From NCBI GenBank assembly GCA_019916065.1, contig CM034244.1, forward strand, positions 24,606,471 through 24,670,470: a DNA stretch of 64,000 nucleotides, in the 5' to 3' direction. Below the pieces are notes generated by a model. The model was not told the DNA's origin. It made no database searches and saw only the letters and a list, made by a program, of their open reading frames with translations. How positions within the stretch are numbered: the first letter of the stretch is position 1; each line of letters opens with the position of its first letter. Made by a program: the position numbers and the translations under genes. Positions 11,589-23,093 of this stretch are shown one piece after another. The DNA is from Vitellaria paradoxa. Its lineage: Eukaryota > Streptophyta > Magnoliopsida > Ericales > Sapotaceae.

Positions 11589-12987
11589 TGATTATGCTTG
11601 AAAAGGGTAATTATAAACCTTAATTTCCATTGTTATTAACTGTAATTTTCCTCACAGTGCATATATTTTTCTTTAATTTTGGGGTACTTATGGAAATTTG
11701 TTCTTTTATGCATATTTTAATAGAAAACACTAAAACAAATTTTATTGGAAATAAACATAGAGAAAGAAAGCGAGTAAATGTGAATAAAGAAGTGGAAAAG
11801 TTAGAAAAGGACCCAGTGTCCAGACAATGAATAGTAAGCAAAGCTATTTAACACTTTGAAAAAATTCAACCTTCTTTGCACTTCCCGTCTGGATGCCGTC
11901 TGAACACCATGACCCCGCTAGCAATTGTTTTAGGGTTTTCTCTGCATTGTACAAATGCTTCGCTTGTGTACAGATTTGAGGATAGCTGTTTTTACTTTAG
12001 TCATTTCTTTTCCAAAACTTTTTAGGGTTTTAAGGAGATTCTTTTGAGTTTTTACCTTCACATTGTGGATTCAAGATTGTTCTTTAAGCTTTCAATAAGA
12101 TTTTTAGATTTTAGTTTGCTTCAATGGAGTTTGTTTCCTTTTCTCTTCTTTTTTTTTTTTTTTGCAATTGTTTGATTAACTTGTTAGCATAGATTCTTAA
12201 TCTTGATTCAACCCATCAATGATGGTGGAATTTTGTTTCTTGTGTGAATGTGATCAAAACCTAGCATGCAACGTAAAAACTTGCATGCTAGGGTTTCTAA
12301 ATCTTATTTTCAATTATTCTCAAAGCCTTTGACAACACGGTTTATGATTGTATTTCCCTAAAATCCCTAATAAGATCACATGATTAAAACTTTTAAAATG
12401 ATTTGGAATAACAAAAAAAAAGGTTTAGACCAAAGATATACTAATAGAATACTTTCTGTTTTTCTGATCCTAAACGTGATTTCAATGTTGTGCCTTGGAA
12501 TTAAGTTTTTATGAAAATATTTTTCTGGTCCATTTTTCCTAAACATGAATTTTAAATTAAGTATTAGTATCACATCCATTGCTATGACAAGAGATCCACT
12601 TGGAGTTGTGTGTTGGATCAAGAATTTTAATCCCTTGATACTTTGATTCATTTTATTATTGTTTTCATTGCTTGCATTAGGATTTAATTTTGAACTTTAT
12701 GATTTGTTAGGGTAGAATAGAATAAATTTAGATTTTCTAAATTTTAGTTTATTTTCATGGTTGCATTTACATTTAATTCTTAAGTAGTTACATCAATCAC
12801 CCCACTTTAAACGCAATTTTATTTAATTTTTTGTCTTAGCCAAAATCCGTGGAAAGTTTAAATTAGAAAAACCCTAGCACTCGATTTGCATAGGTTCCCT
12901 AAGGATGATCTCGGTCTCACCGAGTAAGACTATGCTACACACTCCTGCACTTGGGAGGATAATTATCACATTGTTTCAAGGTGGTCA
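11589..12987 (+). mobile_element. Solo LTR, family S, copy 1 (perfect TSD ATAGA)
   Basis: It starts TGATTATGCTTGAAAAGGG and ends ...AAGGTGGTCA. It is flanked by ATAGA at 11584-11588 and again at 12988-12992. Close to the 3' end lies the R/U5 motif (gatctcggtctcaccgagta ... tgcacttgggagg). There is no PBS, coding region or second LTR, so it is a solo LTR, presumably left by LTR-LTR recombination. Two more copies of the family lie at 27643-29113 (minus) and 36494-38589 (plus). ORFs inside it are incidental. Confidence 0.88.
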
Positions 12988-13480
12988 ATAGACTTATGTG
13001 AACAAAAAACTTAGGCTCTATTTGAAGCTATGATATTTACTAGAAAACACTAAGAATCTCTAAAAAGTTATTCACTTTTTATCTTATTACACAAATTACG
13101 AACTCATAACTTTTATCAAAATTTACTAACTTTTTTTCACTCCAAACACCCTCTTAGTATAAATTTTTAATTCATAAAAATATCTAATAGGTTTATGAAA
13201 ATTATAGAACTAAAACGCTCTTATATATCTATACAAGGTTATTTTATCGTGACAAAGTTATTGAATCTCCATGTTAATATTGAATGTATCTTTTCTTGAC
13301 TCATATTCATATCAGTTAACTAAATTATGTTGAAATTACAAATATAAGTGTAAAAAGGGATATATTGTTACAAATTGATTGTTTAGGGGGTCAATGTGTA
13401 ATATTTTTAGTTAATAGGGAAAAGTGATATTGGAAAGAGTTTTGGGGGTGATCTTATAATTAACCATTTTTATTTCCTTT
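12988..13480. other. Non-coding DNA left of the Sirevirus, with a MITE candidate
   Basis: About 0.5 kb. A short imperfect inverted repeat occupies roughly 13010-13158. The rest is A/T-rich with no gene. It is the pre-insertion flank of the copia element and ends with one copy of its TSD, CCTTT (13476-13480). Confidence 0.6.
13010..13158. mobile_element. Small MITE-like inverted repeat
   Basis: The left end CTTAGGCTCTATTTGAAGC pairs imperfectly with the reverse complement of the right end, CTAAGAGGGTGTTTGGAGTG. Length of about 150 bp and a TTTGGA-type terminus resemble hAT-derived MITEs. No clean target duplication was found, so this is tentative. Confidence 0.35.
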
Positions 13481-14505
13481 TGTAAGTGTCATATTTGTTA
13501 GTTTTTGAATTAGCAATATCCGAGCAAACATTTGTTTGTAATTTGCACTAAGTTAGTTTTGAGAAAATGTCACAAGTTAGTGTGAATGGTTCACTAATAC
13601 AAGCTAAAGTGTATTAGTGTAGAAGAACAGTTGAAGAAAAAGAATGTGTTTATGCTCTGTTGAAGCCTTTGTTCATTGTCATCCTTTTTGTCTTTGTTTG
13701 AAAAAGAGTATTCTATTTAATAGTGTGTACACAGTGTGCTTCGTGACGAGCATGAGAAAGGAAGCTCGCACCCGCGAGCATCCCTTTGACACATGGAACA
13801 CATGGGATTTCTTATCCAATGTGTGTCTAGTGTGCCTTGCAAGCATGAATAGCAAAAGCTCTTGCCCAAGAGCTACTCCTACTGTCACATAGATTTTTTT
13901 AAAGATAGCTAAATGGCTCATTTACCCTTCTACTTTGACATAAAAATCAAAAAATCTTTTTTCAACCCTAAACTTTTTGAGCTATGCACCTTTTGCCTAC
14001 TATTTCAAGAAAAAATCTGAAAGGAAACGATATGCTAATGGAATGTTTGGTCATAAAGTGGTTTTGCATCTTTGGCTTTAATCTTCCATCATCTAGCTCA
14101 TATTTGTGGTTTGGAATCAGATTGGGGAAGCTACCTCTTCAAGGATTGAAGGTGGATTTCTTCATAGGTTGAGGTGAGTTGTGGATTTTTCTAGCAATCA
14201 AGGTTAGGAAGTATTGTAGACAAGTTGATAAATGGGTTTTAGTTGGGTTTTGGTTGGAGAAACTTGTAATATTGTCCTTTGGACACCTTGTAACCTCTTT
14301 CTATATAGTAAAGATTTCTAGTCTGATCCGCTCAAGGATCTGGTGTTATTTCTCCTTTGATTTCAAAAGAGTTTTTACCCTTGTCAACAATTCCTTGTGT
14401 ATTTTTGGTATGTTCTTGTGTTGAGCTAATTTTTACTCGTGGATGGCTATTAGTTTACTAATTTACTACTGATTTTAAATACTTAGAACTGGTTTAGGAC
14501 TTTCA
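13481..14505 (+). repeat. 5' LTR of the Sirevirus-like element
   Basis: It begins TGTAAGTGTCATATTTG and ends ...GGACTTTCA, two bases before the PBS. It aligns along its length with 27305-27642 plus 29119-29798, allowing many scattered substitutions, so the element is old. It serves as the empty-site reference for the insertion in the 3' LTR: it reads ggaacacatggg where the 3' LTR is split. Confidence 0.92.
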
Positions 14506-14507
14506 AT

Positions 14508-14520
14508 TGGTATTCGAGCC
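14508..14520 (+). other. Primer-binding site (initiator-Met type, mutated)
   Basis: It reads TGGTATTCGAGCC, two bases after the LTR end. The Ty1/copia consensus is TGGTATCAGAGCC, so two or three positions have changed. Location and spacing make the assignment firm. Confidence 0.85.
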
Positions 14521-14609
14521 TTGGGTGCTCACTGTTTGTGTTCGGACTGTTTGTGTGAAAGTAGATCCTTCAAGTATTTTTGGATAATAAAAGGGAAGGT
14601 CAGTCAACT

Positions 14610-16860
14610 ATGAGACCTCCATTTCTAGATGGTTTTAACTACCATTATTAGAAAGTAAGGATGAGAACTTTTCTCAAATCTATAGATGAAAGGGTTTGGG
14701 ACTTAGTTACGAATGGATGGAGACAGCCTATTGTGAGTGATACAGACCTTACGCCGAAGGCAAAAGGACATTGGACAGCTGAGGATAATGAAGCAGTAGG
14801 ATGGAATAGCAATGCCCTAAATGCCATTTTATTGTTTCCCAAGATGTGTTTCAGAGAATTTCTAATTGTGAAGTGGCTGAAGGGGCTTGGGATGTACTGC
14901 AAGTTACCTATGAAGGTACTACAGTTGTCAAAATTACCAAATTACAACGATTAACCATAAGTTTTGAGCTCATACATATGGCTGAAAATGAGACTTTTGA
15001 TCAATTCTACATTAAGTGACATTGTAAATTTATCTATTAACTTAGGTGAATCCATTCCTCAGTTTAAGGTGGTTCAAAAAATTCTTCGGTCTCTACCTGA
15101 GAGGTTTCAACCCAAGGTTACTGTTACTAAAGAAAGTAAAGATGTGGATTAAATAAACGTAGAGGAGTTGGTGGGCTCACTGCAAACATATGAAGTAAAC
15201 ATAAAACAGAACAAAAAAAGTAATGGGATTGCTTTAAGCTCGGTAAGTAAAGAAGCAAATGATGAAGTGGACACATCAAAAGTAAGTGCTGATGACATTG
15301 CCTTCTTGATTAAGAAGTTCAAAGATTAAAAACGACTCCTTTCAACAATCCATCAAGGTTTAACAAAGCAATAAAGAAAAAAGTTGGAGAAAGCTCCAAA
15401 AACGAGAAGATGCAAGAAAAATATGAGATAAACGATACTTTGAATGTAAAGGCTATGGTTATTTTGCAAACAAGTGTGCTAATAGAATGAGGACAAAGAA
15501 CAAAAAGTTTTTTCTACCTCATACAATAATGAGGATGACTCAAAAAGTGAAGGAGATTAAGATGAGAACGATTCCTCAAGGTCAAATGATAATTCTTCAG
15601 AGGTTCTAGCATTTATGGTAAAGGCTAATCAAATAAAAGAAGTCTAATCCTATTGGCTCCTTGAAGAGATCAATTGAAGACGATGGTAGTACCACTTCGA
15701 AATCCGAGGGTGAAGAAGACTTATAAGAGCAATTTGAGTTGTTGCAAGAAAAATAAACTAAGTTGTACTAATAGGGCTTAATTCTTGCAAAGCACAAAAT
15801 GAAAGCTCTATCTAAACTCAATGCTATTGAAATGGAGAAAGAGAGATTGATGAATGAACTTGAGGGTTACAAAACCAAAGTTATTGACTTAGAAGCAATG
15901 GTTGAATCCTTGAAGAGGAATGAGGAGAAGTTAAGATCTCTGAATCTGGATTTAGAAAAAGAAGTAGAAGAATTGAAGAAGAACATTGTTAAGACAACTA
16001 GCTCTTTCAAGAAATGGGAATTAGGCACCAAAAAGTTGGATGATATTTTGGAACCTTAGAGGTATCCAAATGGCAAAACTGGACTTGGGTGTGTAAAACA
16101 TTCCTCAACAAATTCAAGTAAAGCCACGAGACCAATCAAGTTTATTCCAACTAGTAAGACCAATCAAGTTTATTCCAGCTACTAAGAGTGAAGAGGATGT
16201 TCTTGTAGAGAAGAAATTGAAAAGGAAGCTCGAGGTATCTCATTCAAGATCTATCTCCAACAATTCAGAACTTGGAAGCTCAAAGAAGAATTCAAAAGGA
16301 AGCCAAAACTTCCAAAAGAAATATTTTCATAGAGCAAGTAAGGTGAAGAATCACACAAGAGGTAATGCTTCTTCCAAAGACTTGTCAAGATATGGAGGTA
16401 AAAAAATTTTTCGGTTTAAATATGTCAACTTCGAATTATAGATAGTTCAAAAAATTTATTCCAACATTTTTTTTTGGTGACGAGGAAATCACCCGGTGGA
16501 CCCTTTGGGCACCGGGCTACAAACCCGAGAAGACTAGTGTAGGACCTCACCACCACGGCCTCCCACTTATGACTTAGTCACCCAGGAGGTGAATCAAACC
16601 CATGACCTGAGTATATCACCCAAGCCTTAAGCTTAATCCCCATTCCACTGGACCAACTAGTGGGTAATTTGTTCCAACATGCCATTATTATGGTATTAAA
16701 GGACACATTAGAACATATTATCATAAGCTATATGAATTACCCTTAGACTACATCAAGTCTAAAGTGAATCCAAAAAAAAATCTCAAGGGAAAAGCATTTC
16801 TGACTGATAGGTTTAGTGGTCTTGTGATGATGTCATAAAAAAAGCTCCATTCAAACTAAA
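14610..16860 (+). pseudogene. gag of the Sirevirus-like element, broken
   Basis: The start ATG at 14610 gives MRPPFLDGFNYHY and then a TAG where copia gags have Trp (NYHYW). The UBN2-type capsid region continues at 14661 (FLKSIDERVWDLV, then VGWNSNALNAI). A first zinc knuckle at about 15436-15477 reads YFECKGYGYFANKC, with its first Cys and His replaced by Tyr. A charged coiled coil follows (15799-16059, EMEKERLMNELEGYK). A second knuckle at about 16680-16735 reads CHYYGIKGHIRTYYH, again degenerate. The SINE at 16468-16671 is inserted between the second basic stretch and this knuckle. Multiple stops and frameshifts abolish the gene. Confidence 0.8.
16468..16671 (-). mobile_element. tRNA-derived SINE (minus orientation, 9-bp TSD TTCCAACAT)
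   Basis: It is flanked by TTCCAACAT at 16459-16467 and 16672-16680. A T tract at 16468-16475 is the poly-A tail on the minus strand. Read on the minus strand, the body carries an A-box-like TAGTTGGTCCAGTGG and a B-box-like GGGTTTGATTCACC about 45 bases later: the internal RNA polymerase III promoter of a tRNA-derived SINE. The length of about 204 bp is typical. It appears full length and postdates the copia element. Confidence 0.88.
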
Positions 16861-16979
16861 TGGAGAAACTTTTAATGGAGGATTCTCTAAGTCCGTACCC
16901 GAGACCATAACAAAAACTCTTTTTAAAGCCGAAAATGTTTGAAAAAACAAGGTTAGAAAAGCATGGATTAGATGTAATG

Positions 16980-17260
16980 ATTTGAATTGCTTTGTTGCTC
17001 ACACTACCTTTAGAGCACAAAGCTCTAATATGTGGTGTTTGGACAATGGTTGTTCCAAACATATGTGTGGCATCAAATCTATGTTTTTCTCCTTGAAAAT
17101 TTTTTATGAAGGATTTGTTGCCTTTGCTGATAGTAGCAAGTCCAAAATCCTTAGTGTTGGATGTGTAGATTGCTTAGGTCTTCCAAAATTGAAAAATGTT
17201 TTGTTTGTTGATAGATTGAAAGATAATCTGATTAGCATTAGTTAAATCTGTGACTCACAC
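16980..17260 (+). pseudogene. Protease domain of the Sirevirus-like pol
   Basis: WCLDNGCSKHMCG matches the copia protease signature WxLDSGCSxHM. The catalytic Asp (17042-17044) is kept but the following Ser is Asn (AAT, 17045-17047). Downstream FADSSKSKILSVG and LPKLKNVLFVDRLKDNLISIS are the usual flap and C-terminal pieces that lead into the gag-pre-integrase region. The frame stops at about 17243. Confidence 0.8.
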
Positions 17261-17389
17261 TACAGTGTGTTGTTTGCTAAAGAAACTTGTTCTATTCTTG
17301 ATAAAAACAACAAAGAAGTGTTAAAGGGGCTTAGAACATCAGATAGCTATTATGTTTTAACCACTGATTGTGAGTTTATCTATCATATT

Positions 17390-18120
17390 GCATAGGATAA
17401 CGCAGCTGAGCTTTGCCATCAATGACTTGGGCATATCAACTACAGAGATCTTGTAAGATTGTCTAAGTCAGAAGTTGTGAGAAGATTGCCAAAGCTAAGT
17501 AAAGTGAAGAGGGTTATTTACGGGCCTTCCCAAAAAGGGAAGCAAACCAAAGCTATTCACAAGAAAACAAATAGAATAGCTACTTTGTCTATTTTAGAAC
17601 TTTCACATGTTGATCTAATGGGTCCTATTAGAACTGGAAGCTTAGATGGTAAAAAGTATATTTTTGTTATGGTTGATGACTTTTCTAGATATACTTGGGT
17701 AAATTTTCTGTGAAATCTGATACTTTCTAATTTTTTAAATCTTTGTGTAAAATACTCCTAAATGAGAAGGGTGTCAATATTGGTAGAATTGTTAAACTTA
17801 GAAGTGATCATAGAAAAGAATTTGAAAATTCTGAGTTTTCTAATTTTTGTGATGAATGTGGTATTATTTATTAATTTTTAGCTCCTAATACACCGCAGCA
17901 AAATGTGGTTGTTGAAAGAAGAATAGGGTTCTTCAAGAAATCACATGTGTCATCTTACATGTAAGAAACTACCCTTAAAATTTTGGGCCGAGGCCCTAAA
18001 CACTACTTGCTACATTAGCAATAGAGTGTTTGTGAGAAGAGGAACAAGAGCCACTACATATGAAATCTAGAATAGTAAGAAACCAAACGTTCTTTATTTT
18101 CAAATCTTTGGGAGCAAGTG
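17390..18120 (+). pseudogene. Integrase domain of the Sirevirus-like pol
   Basis: The pre-integrase motif ELCHQ*LGHINYRDL, with a TGA, precedes the core. Catalytic triad: Asp in ELSHVDLMGP (17612-17614), Asp in RSDHRKEF (17806-17808) and Glu in the VVVERR context (17914-17916) are all present, but spread over three frames. VMVDDFSRYTWVNF is well kept. The usual FWAEA...TCYISNR segment follows at about 17970-18020. Confidence 0.85.
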
Positions 18121-18629
18121 CTACATTATCGGAATAGAGAGTCCTTTGGTAAATTTGATGCTCTTTGTGATGAGAGAATTTTTCTTGGCTATTCCATTAA
18201 CAGTAGAGCATATAGAGTGTTTAATTTGAAACATTCTATTGTAGTGGAATCCATAAATGTGATAGTTGATGATGATCCTCTAAATTCTCTTTGTAGGATA
18301 AATTCATCTGAAGAGGAATTGGTGTTAACTATGTACCCACAAGAGGAGTCCATGATAGAAAGTCCAACTAAATTGAAAGAAACCTATGATGAGCATGTAG
18401 ATGATTCTCATGGTGATGGTGTGTTGGAGGACGAGACTGAAGATCAACATGCTATATTGAATCCCTTCTCTTAGGTAAAGCTAAATCATCCTGTGACTAA
18501 AGTGATAGGTGAGGTGAGAGTTCTTGTGAAAACTAGGAGGCAAATACAAAATGAGGTAAATTACTAGTGTTACAATTCTTGCATTGAGCCAAAAATGTTA
18601 AGGAAGCTCTTCTTGATTCTCACTAGATC
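18121..18629 (+). pseudogene. Integrase C-terminal region and linker to RT
   Basis: The open stretch 18118-18474 contains GKFDALCDERIFLGYSINSRAYRVFN, the conserved copia integrase C-terminal motif. An acidic linker (EEELVLTMYPQEES, DSHGDGVLEDETED) follows, typical of the spacer before RT. No catalytic residue lies here. Confidence 0.75.
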
Positions 18630-19452
18630 AATGACATGCATGATGAACTTAAACAGTTTTCACGTAATGATATTTGGGAGCTTGTGCTGAGATGTAGTGA
18701 TTTTAATGTGATAGGTACCAAATGGATTTTTAAGAACAAAACTGACGAATTTGGAACCATCATTAGAAACAAAGCTAGACTAGTCACACAAGGGTATACT
18801 CAAATTGAAGGAATTAATTTTGAAGAAACTTTTGCCCCAGTAGCCAGATTTTCTTGTTGTCTCATGCTACTTGGGTTTCAAATTGTTTTAAATGGATGTT
18901 AAAAGTGCCTTCTTGAATGAGATATTCAAGAGGAAGTGTTTATTGAGCAACCTAAGGGTTTTGTTAACCCTAAGTTCCCTGACCATGTTTTTTATTTGAA
19001 AAAGGCATTGTATGGGTTGAAACAAGCTCCCAGAGCTTGGTATGAGAGACTTACCAACTTTTTGGTTGAGTTGAATTTCACTCAAGGTAGTATAGACAAG
19101 ACCTTATTCATTTGAAGGGAGTCAAAACACATCACCATTGCTCAAATTTATGTGGATGACATTGTCTTTGGTTCTACTTCTAAAAACTTGCCTTTAAATT
19201 TGTTGAGCTTATGAAAAGTCAATTTGAAATGAGCATGATGAGGGAATTAAATTTCCTTTTGGGGTTGCAAGTAAAACAAATAAGATCTTCATTTCTCAGT
19301 CAAAGTATACTAAAGATTTGGTTCACAAGTTTGGTTTATCACACACTAAGCATGCTAGGACACCTGTGAAAACTAGTGTAAAATTGAGTAAAGATGCCTT
19401 GGGTAAAGATGTTGATCAAACCTTACACCGTAGCATGATTGATAGCGTTCTA
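18630..19452 (+). pseudogene. Reverse transcriptase, 5' part, split by a nested LTR
   Basis: Recognisable in order: NDIWELV, GTKWIFKNKTDEFG, RNKARLVTQGYTQIEGINFEET, FAPVAR, then after a frame change YLKKALYGLKQAPRAWYERL and the catalytic IYVDDIVFGST (Asp-Asp at 19155-19160). The sequence runs to HRSMIDSVLY, where the 19453-22442 LTR is inserted. The sequence resumes at 22448 with the expected LTT-S-CPDIAFSV context. Frame breaks occur near 18900 and 19115. Confidence 0.88.
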
Positions 19453-21299
19453 TGTCACGCCCCGGATCTCGTGACCCAAGGGGTGAGTGATAAACACACA
19501 CAACATGCATTAACATAACCAACCCATAATCAGAGCAACGCAACGTAAACCAGTGAGCCCAAGACATAAATAAGATAACATAAATCTAACCTTAACTATA
19601 ATCAAGTCACAACTTTCAACAATCCTCTCATTAATACATACCTTAGGCCTTAGGGCCCTTACAACCCAATCGAACAAGTCTTCAATGTCCAACTTTACAA
19701 TTCCAAAAGAAATTTAAACTAAATAAATAAGAGCTTTGCTAAGCTTGGTAGGGCTCATGCACACTCTTTTAGTCCAACCCCATTAGCCCACCTGATTATC
19801 ATGGCCTATACTTGCATCAAATTCTGTAGGGACGTGAGCACAGATCCACTTGTGCCCACGACGTCTCAAACAAACATATATGATATATATTCCAAACGTG
19901 CATACTATTCATGTTGCATTTAGTTATCTCAATATGTTCTAGTGCCACAACAATTTATCAACATAACTACATAACTGACATAGAATATATATATATTTAC
20001 ACAACAAAATTATAAGAAGGATTAAGTTTCCAATTTATATTTAATCTATGAAATTCCATACATGTGTTCATATCACATTTCAATTATCTCTTTGATGTTT
20101 AAGCATAGCCGACCACATAACCATATTTACAATATTTATCTTTATTCAATAACATCATAATGTAGTATTCAAGTCCAATTATTCTCTATTATTAAATTTT
20201 CGAACTTTGTATCCAATCATATTCCATATCACATTATCACATATTCAACACTCAATCACATATCCACATTCTCATTACATTTATTCATATTTCAATCACG
20301 AAATCACAACCACAGTACCATCATTTCATTATTCAATCACATAGCCATAACCACACAAATCCTCGGGGGTTGGGTGTATACACAACACCGTCTTTTATGG
20401 GTCCAGACCCAACGGAAATGGCAAACCAAACACCATCATTTAGGATCACAATCCAAGGTCACGGGTAACCCATACACTCACAATGTTATGGGCTACTAAC
20501 CCACTGGCATTGACACCAAACCCTGCGCAGGTTCCGGGACTCTCAACCCAAGGGTAATCTCAAACCCTTCCTGTTTACCACACCCCACCACAGCCCCCGT
20601 CACACACAACCAATCGTTTATCACATTCAATACTCATCAATCACAAATTCATCATCGTCACTTTCCAATACACACAACCACATTCCATTTCATCATGTAG
20701 CACAGCTCATTTCATCTTTTCATTTATTTAATCCAAGCCTCATTTAATTTCCATCATTTGTTAACAAAAGTTCACTTTTCGATTCATCCAAGATTCATCA
20801 CATATCAACATTGATCAACCTTATTAAACATTTAACATTATTCAATAGCCATACCATTCAACACACATGTCAATGTTACGGTTCATTCCATAGCTTATTA
20901 CATATTGCATTGATCAAACCATATTAAGCATTCCACATTTACCAAAATTATAAACATATGTCCCTTTGTCAAGTTACCCCTTTCACTTAATCAATCACAA
21001 GTTCATATACCTCAACATTTAGTTTACATCAAGACATATTCATAATTCCATTTGATTAAGACCCTTATCTCAAAGTAGGCTTCCAATTCATTTCAATCAT
21101 GGTAGCAAACATTCCCCCTTTATAAGCTTAATCCCATAGGTTTAAGATAATCAATCTTTAATCACTTTTAAGAGCTCATTTCCATTTTGAAATCCATACA
21201 ATTAATCAAATAAAAGTCTCACATGCAAACATATTCCTAACCCTTCATAATCCTAAGGTAGGAAGTCAAGTTAAGAAAAATCAGGAAAGGTGTTCTGGT

Positions 21300-21432
21300 C
21301 TCTGTGGGCGCCCCTCCAAAAGTTCATGGGTGCCCCTGAGGGGTCATGGGCACCCCACATAAGAGCATGGGTGCCCCTCAAGGGCCATGGGCGCCCCACT
21401 AAAACCTATGGGCGCCCCTCTGTTGCCCAGAA
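21300..21432. repeat. GC-rich GGGCGCCCCT minisatellite cluster 1
   Basis: About six variants of 'catgggtgcccctc' or 'gggcgcccctc' spaced about 20-27 bases apart within an otherwise AT-rich LTR. The core GGGCGCCC is self-complementary. Function unknown. Confidence 0.75.
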
Positions 21433-22198
21433 GGTCACTTTGCTTCGGTTCAAGCTTTAAGCCATGTTTTCAGGTTCCAAACTTTACCCAATCCAATATC
21501 TAACCTAATACCTTATTTTCTTGAGTTGTCTAGGACCTAGAAGACTCCAAAAAGTCCATCAAAACAAATTTTAATCCATTCATTTCTTCAATACAAAAAT
21601 CTTGCTCCAACCTATACATATATATACACACAACCATTCATCCACACAAACTCCACTTCCAAGGTTTCCAAATCTTAAATAAATTTCATAGAAGTGTTTA
21701 CTAGATCAAATACATCTCATATATGCCAAAATAAGACTAGAAATCCCTACCTTGAGTGGTAAAAAGATAGATCAAAATGAAGGTGTCTTGAGCTTCCAAA
21801 CCCTCAAACTTTGATGGCTCCAATCTTCTCCCTCCTTGATCAAAACTAAAAATGAATAACATAGGAAGGTTTCTTAAGGTCCTAATTTCAATCTTGTAAA
21901 AGGAATTTGAATTCCATGAAGGTTTGGAAGACCTACCTTTGAAAACCCAACCGGTGGTCTTTTTCTTCTCATTTGCTCTTCTCTTGCTTTCAACCGAACC
22001 CTCTCTCTTTCAATCTACTTCTCTCTCTCTCTCTCTTGCATCAAATCAATCTAATATATATATATATAACAATATTTTTTAATCCCCAAATAGTAATCCT
22101 TAGGTCTCCCCTCACCCCTAGCTAGTATAGGTGTCAATAGGGTTAAGTCTCGGCTAGAAAATACAGAGGTCAACTTACTGTTGATTTTTTGCACAAGT

Positions 22199-22279
22199 GG
22201 GGTGCCCCTCATGGACCATGGGCACCCGTTCTAGACCCATGGATGCCCCTCCTCTACCTTGGGCGCCCCTCTGCATGCC
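22199..22279. repeat. GC-rich GGGCGCCCCT minisatellite cluster 2
   Basis: Four variants of the same motif as at 21300-21432 (ggtgcccctcatgg, gggcacccgttc, ggatgcccctcc, gggcgcccctct), 770 bases further along the same LTR. Confidence 0.7.
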
Positions 22280-22442
22280 CCCGAGTCAAAATGTTGACTT
22301 TTGAGCTATTTTGCCCAATTCTTCCAAAATTCACACCCTCAAGTCATCTTTAATGACTAAACTCACTTAATTAACATACTAACATGCCCAAAACATGTTA
22401 AAACCATCAAATTATATTAACATTAAAATTCGGGGTATTACA

Positions 22443-23093
22443 TTCTATTCCTAACTACTAGCTGTCCTGACATAGCATTTAGTGTAGGTATCTATGCTAG
22501 CTAACAATCTTATCCCAGAGAGTCCCATTTTGAAAGCTTTTAAAAGAATCATTCATTATATAAATGGGACTCTAAATCATGGCATTTAGTTTTCTAATGG
22601 CTCTTCTGTAGAGACCATATGGTTTTTAGATGCAGATTAAGCTAGGTGTTGTGATGATTGTAAGAGCACCACTAGAGGATGCTTTTACAATAGAAGCAAG
22701 TTGTTGGCTTGGCACAGTAACAAATAGAATTCCATCTCCCTATCAACCACTGAGGCAGAATACATTATGGCCGGGAGCTATTGTTCTCAAGTATTGTGGA
22801 TGAAACAAATGCTCTCAGATTATATGATTGATCAAGGTACAATGTCATTATTTTGTGATAATTTGTGTGAAATTAATATTTCCAAAAATCCTGTTCAACA
22901 CTCGCGTACAAAACACATTGACATAAGACATCACTTCATTAAAGACCTATTAGAGAGACATGTGATGACTTTGGAACACATTCCCATAGATAAATGGCTT
23001 GCTGACATATTTACAAAGCCTCTGGAAGCCTCTAGATTTGAACACCTCTGCTCATCTCGAGGAGTCATACTCTTTGTTTCAATGAAAATATGA
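22443..23093 (+). pseudogene. RT end and RNase H domain of the Sirevirus-like pol
   Basis: After the nested LTR the sequence resumes with the RT C-terminus (CPDIAFSVG-like) and then RNase H: SISLSTTEAEYIMAG, QVLWMKQMLSDY, SLFCDNLCEINISKNPVQHSRTKHIDIRHHFI, and the terminal ADIFTKPLEASRFEHL. The pol stop is at 23091-23093. The stretch before 22767 is frame-broken. Confidence 0.88.

Larger units (their letters stand above)
19453..22442 (-). mobile_element. Solo LTR, about 3 kb, TGTCACGCCCCGG...CGGGGTATTACA (TSD TTCTA)
   Basis: It splits the copia RT exactly, with TTCTA at 19448-19452 and 22443-22447. The ends are TGTCACGCCCCGG and CGGGGTATTACA, an imperfect inverted terminus of a type common on plant gypsy LTRs. 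I place it on the minus strand because that strand has a TA-rich TATA-like tract (22054-22067) followed by a GA-rich leader (the CT run at 22021-22041). There is no PBS, coding frame or second LTR. Two clusters of a GGGCGCCCCT-type motif are listed separately. ORFs inside are incidental. Confidence 0.85.
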
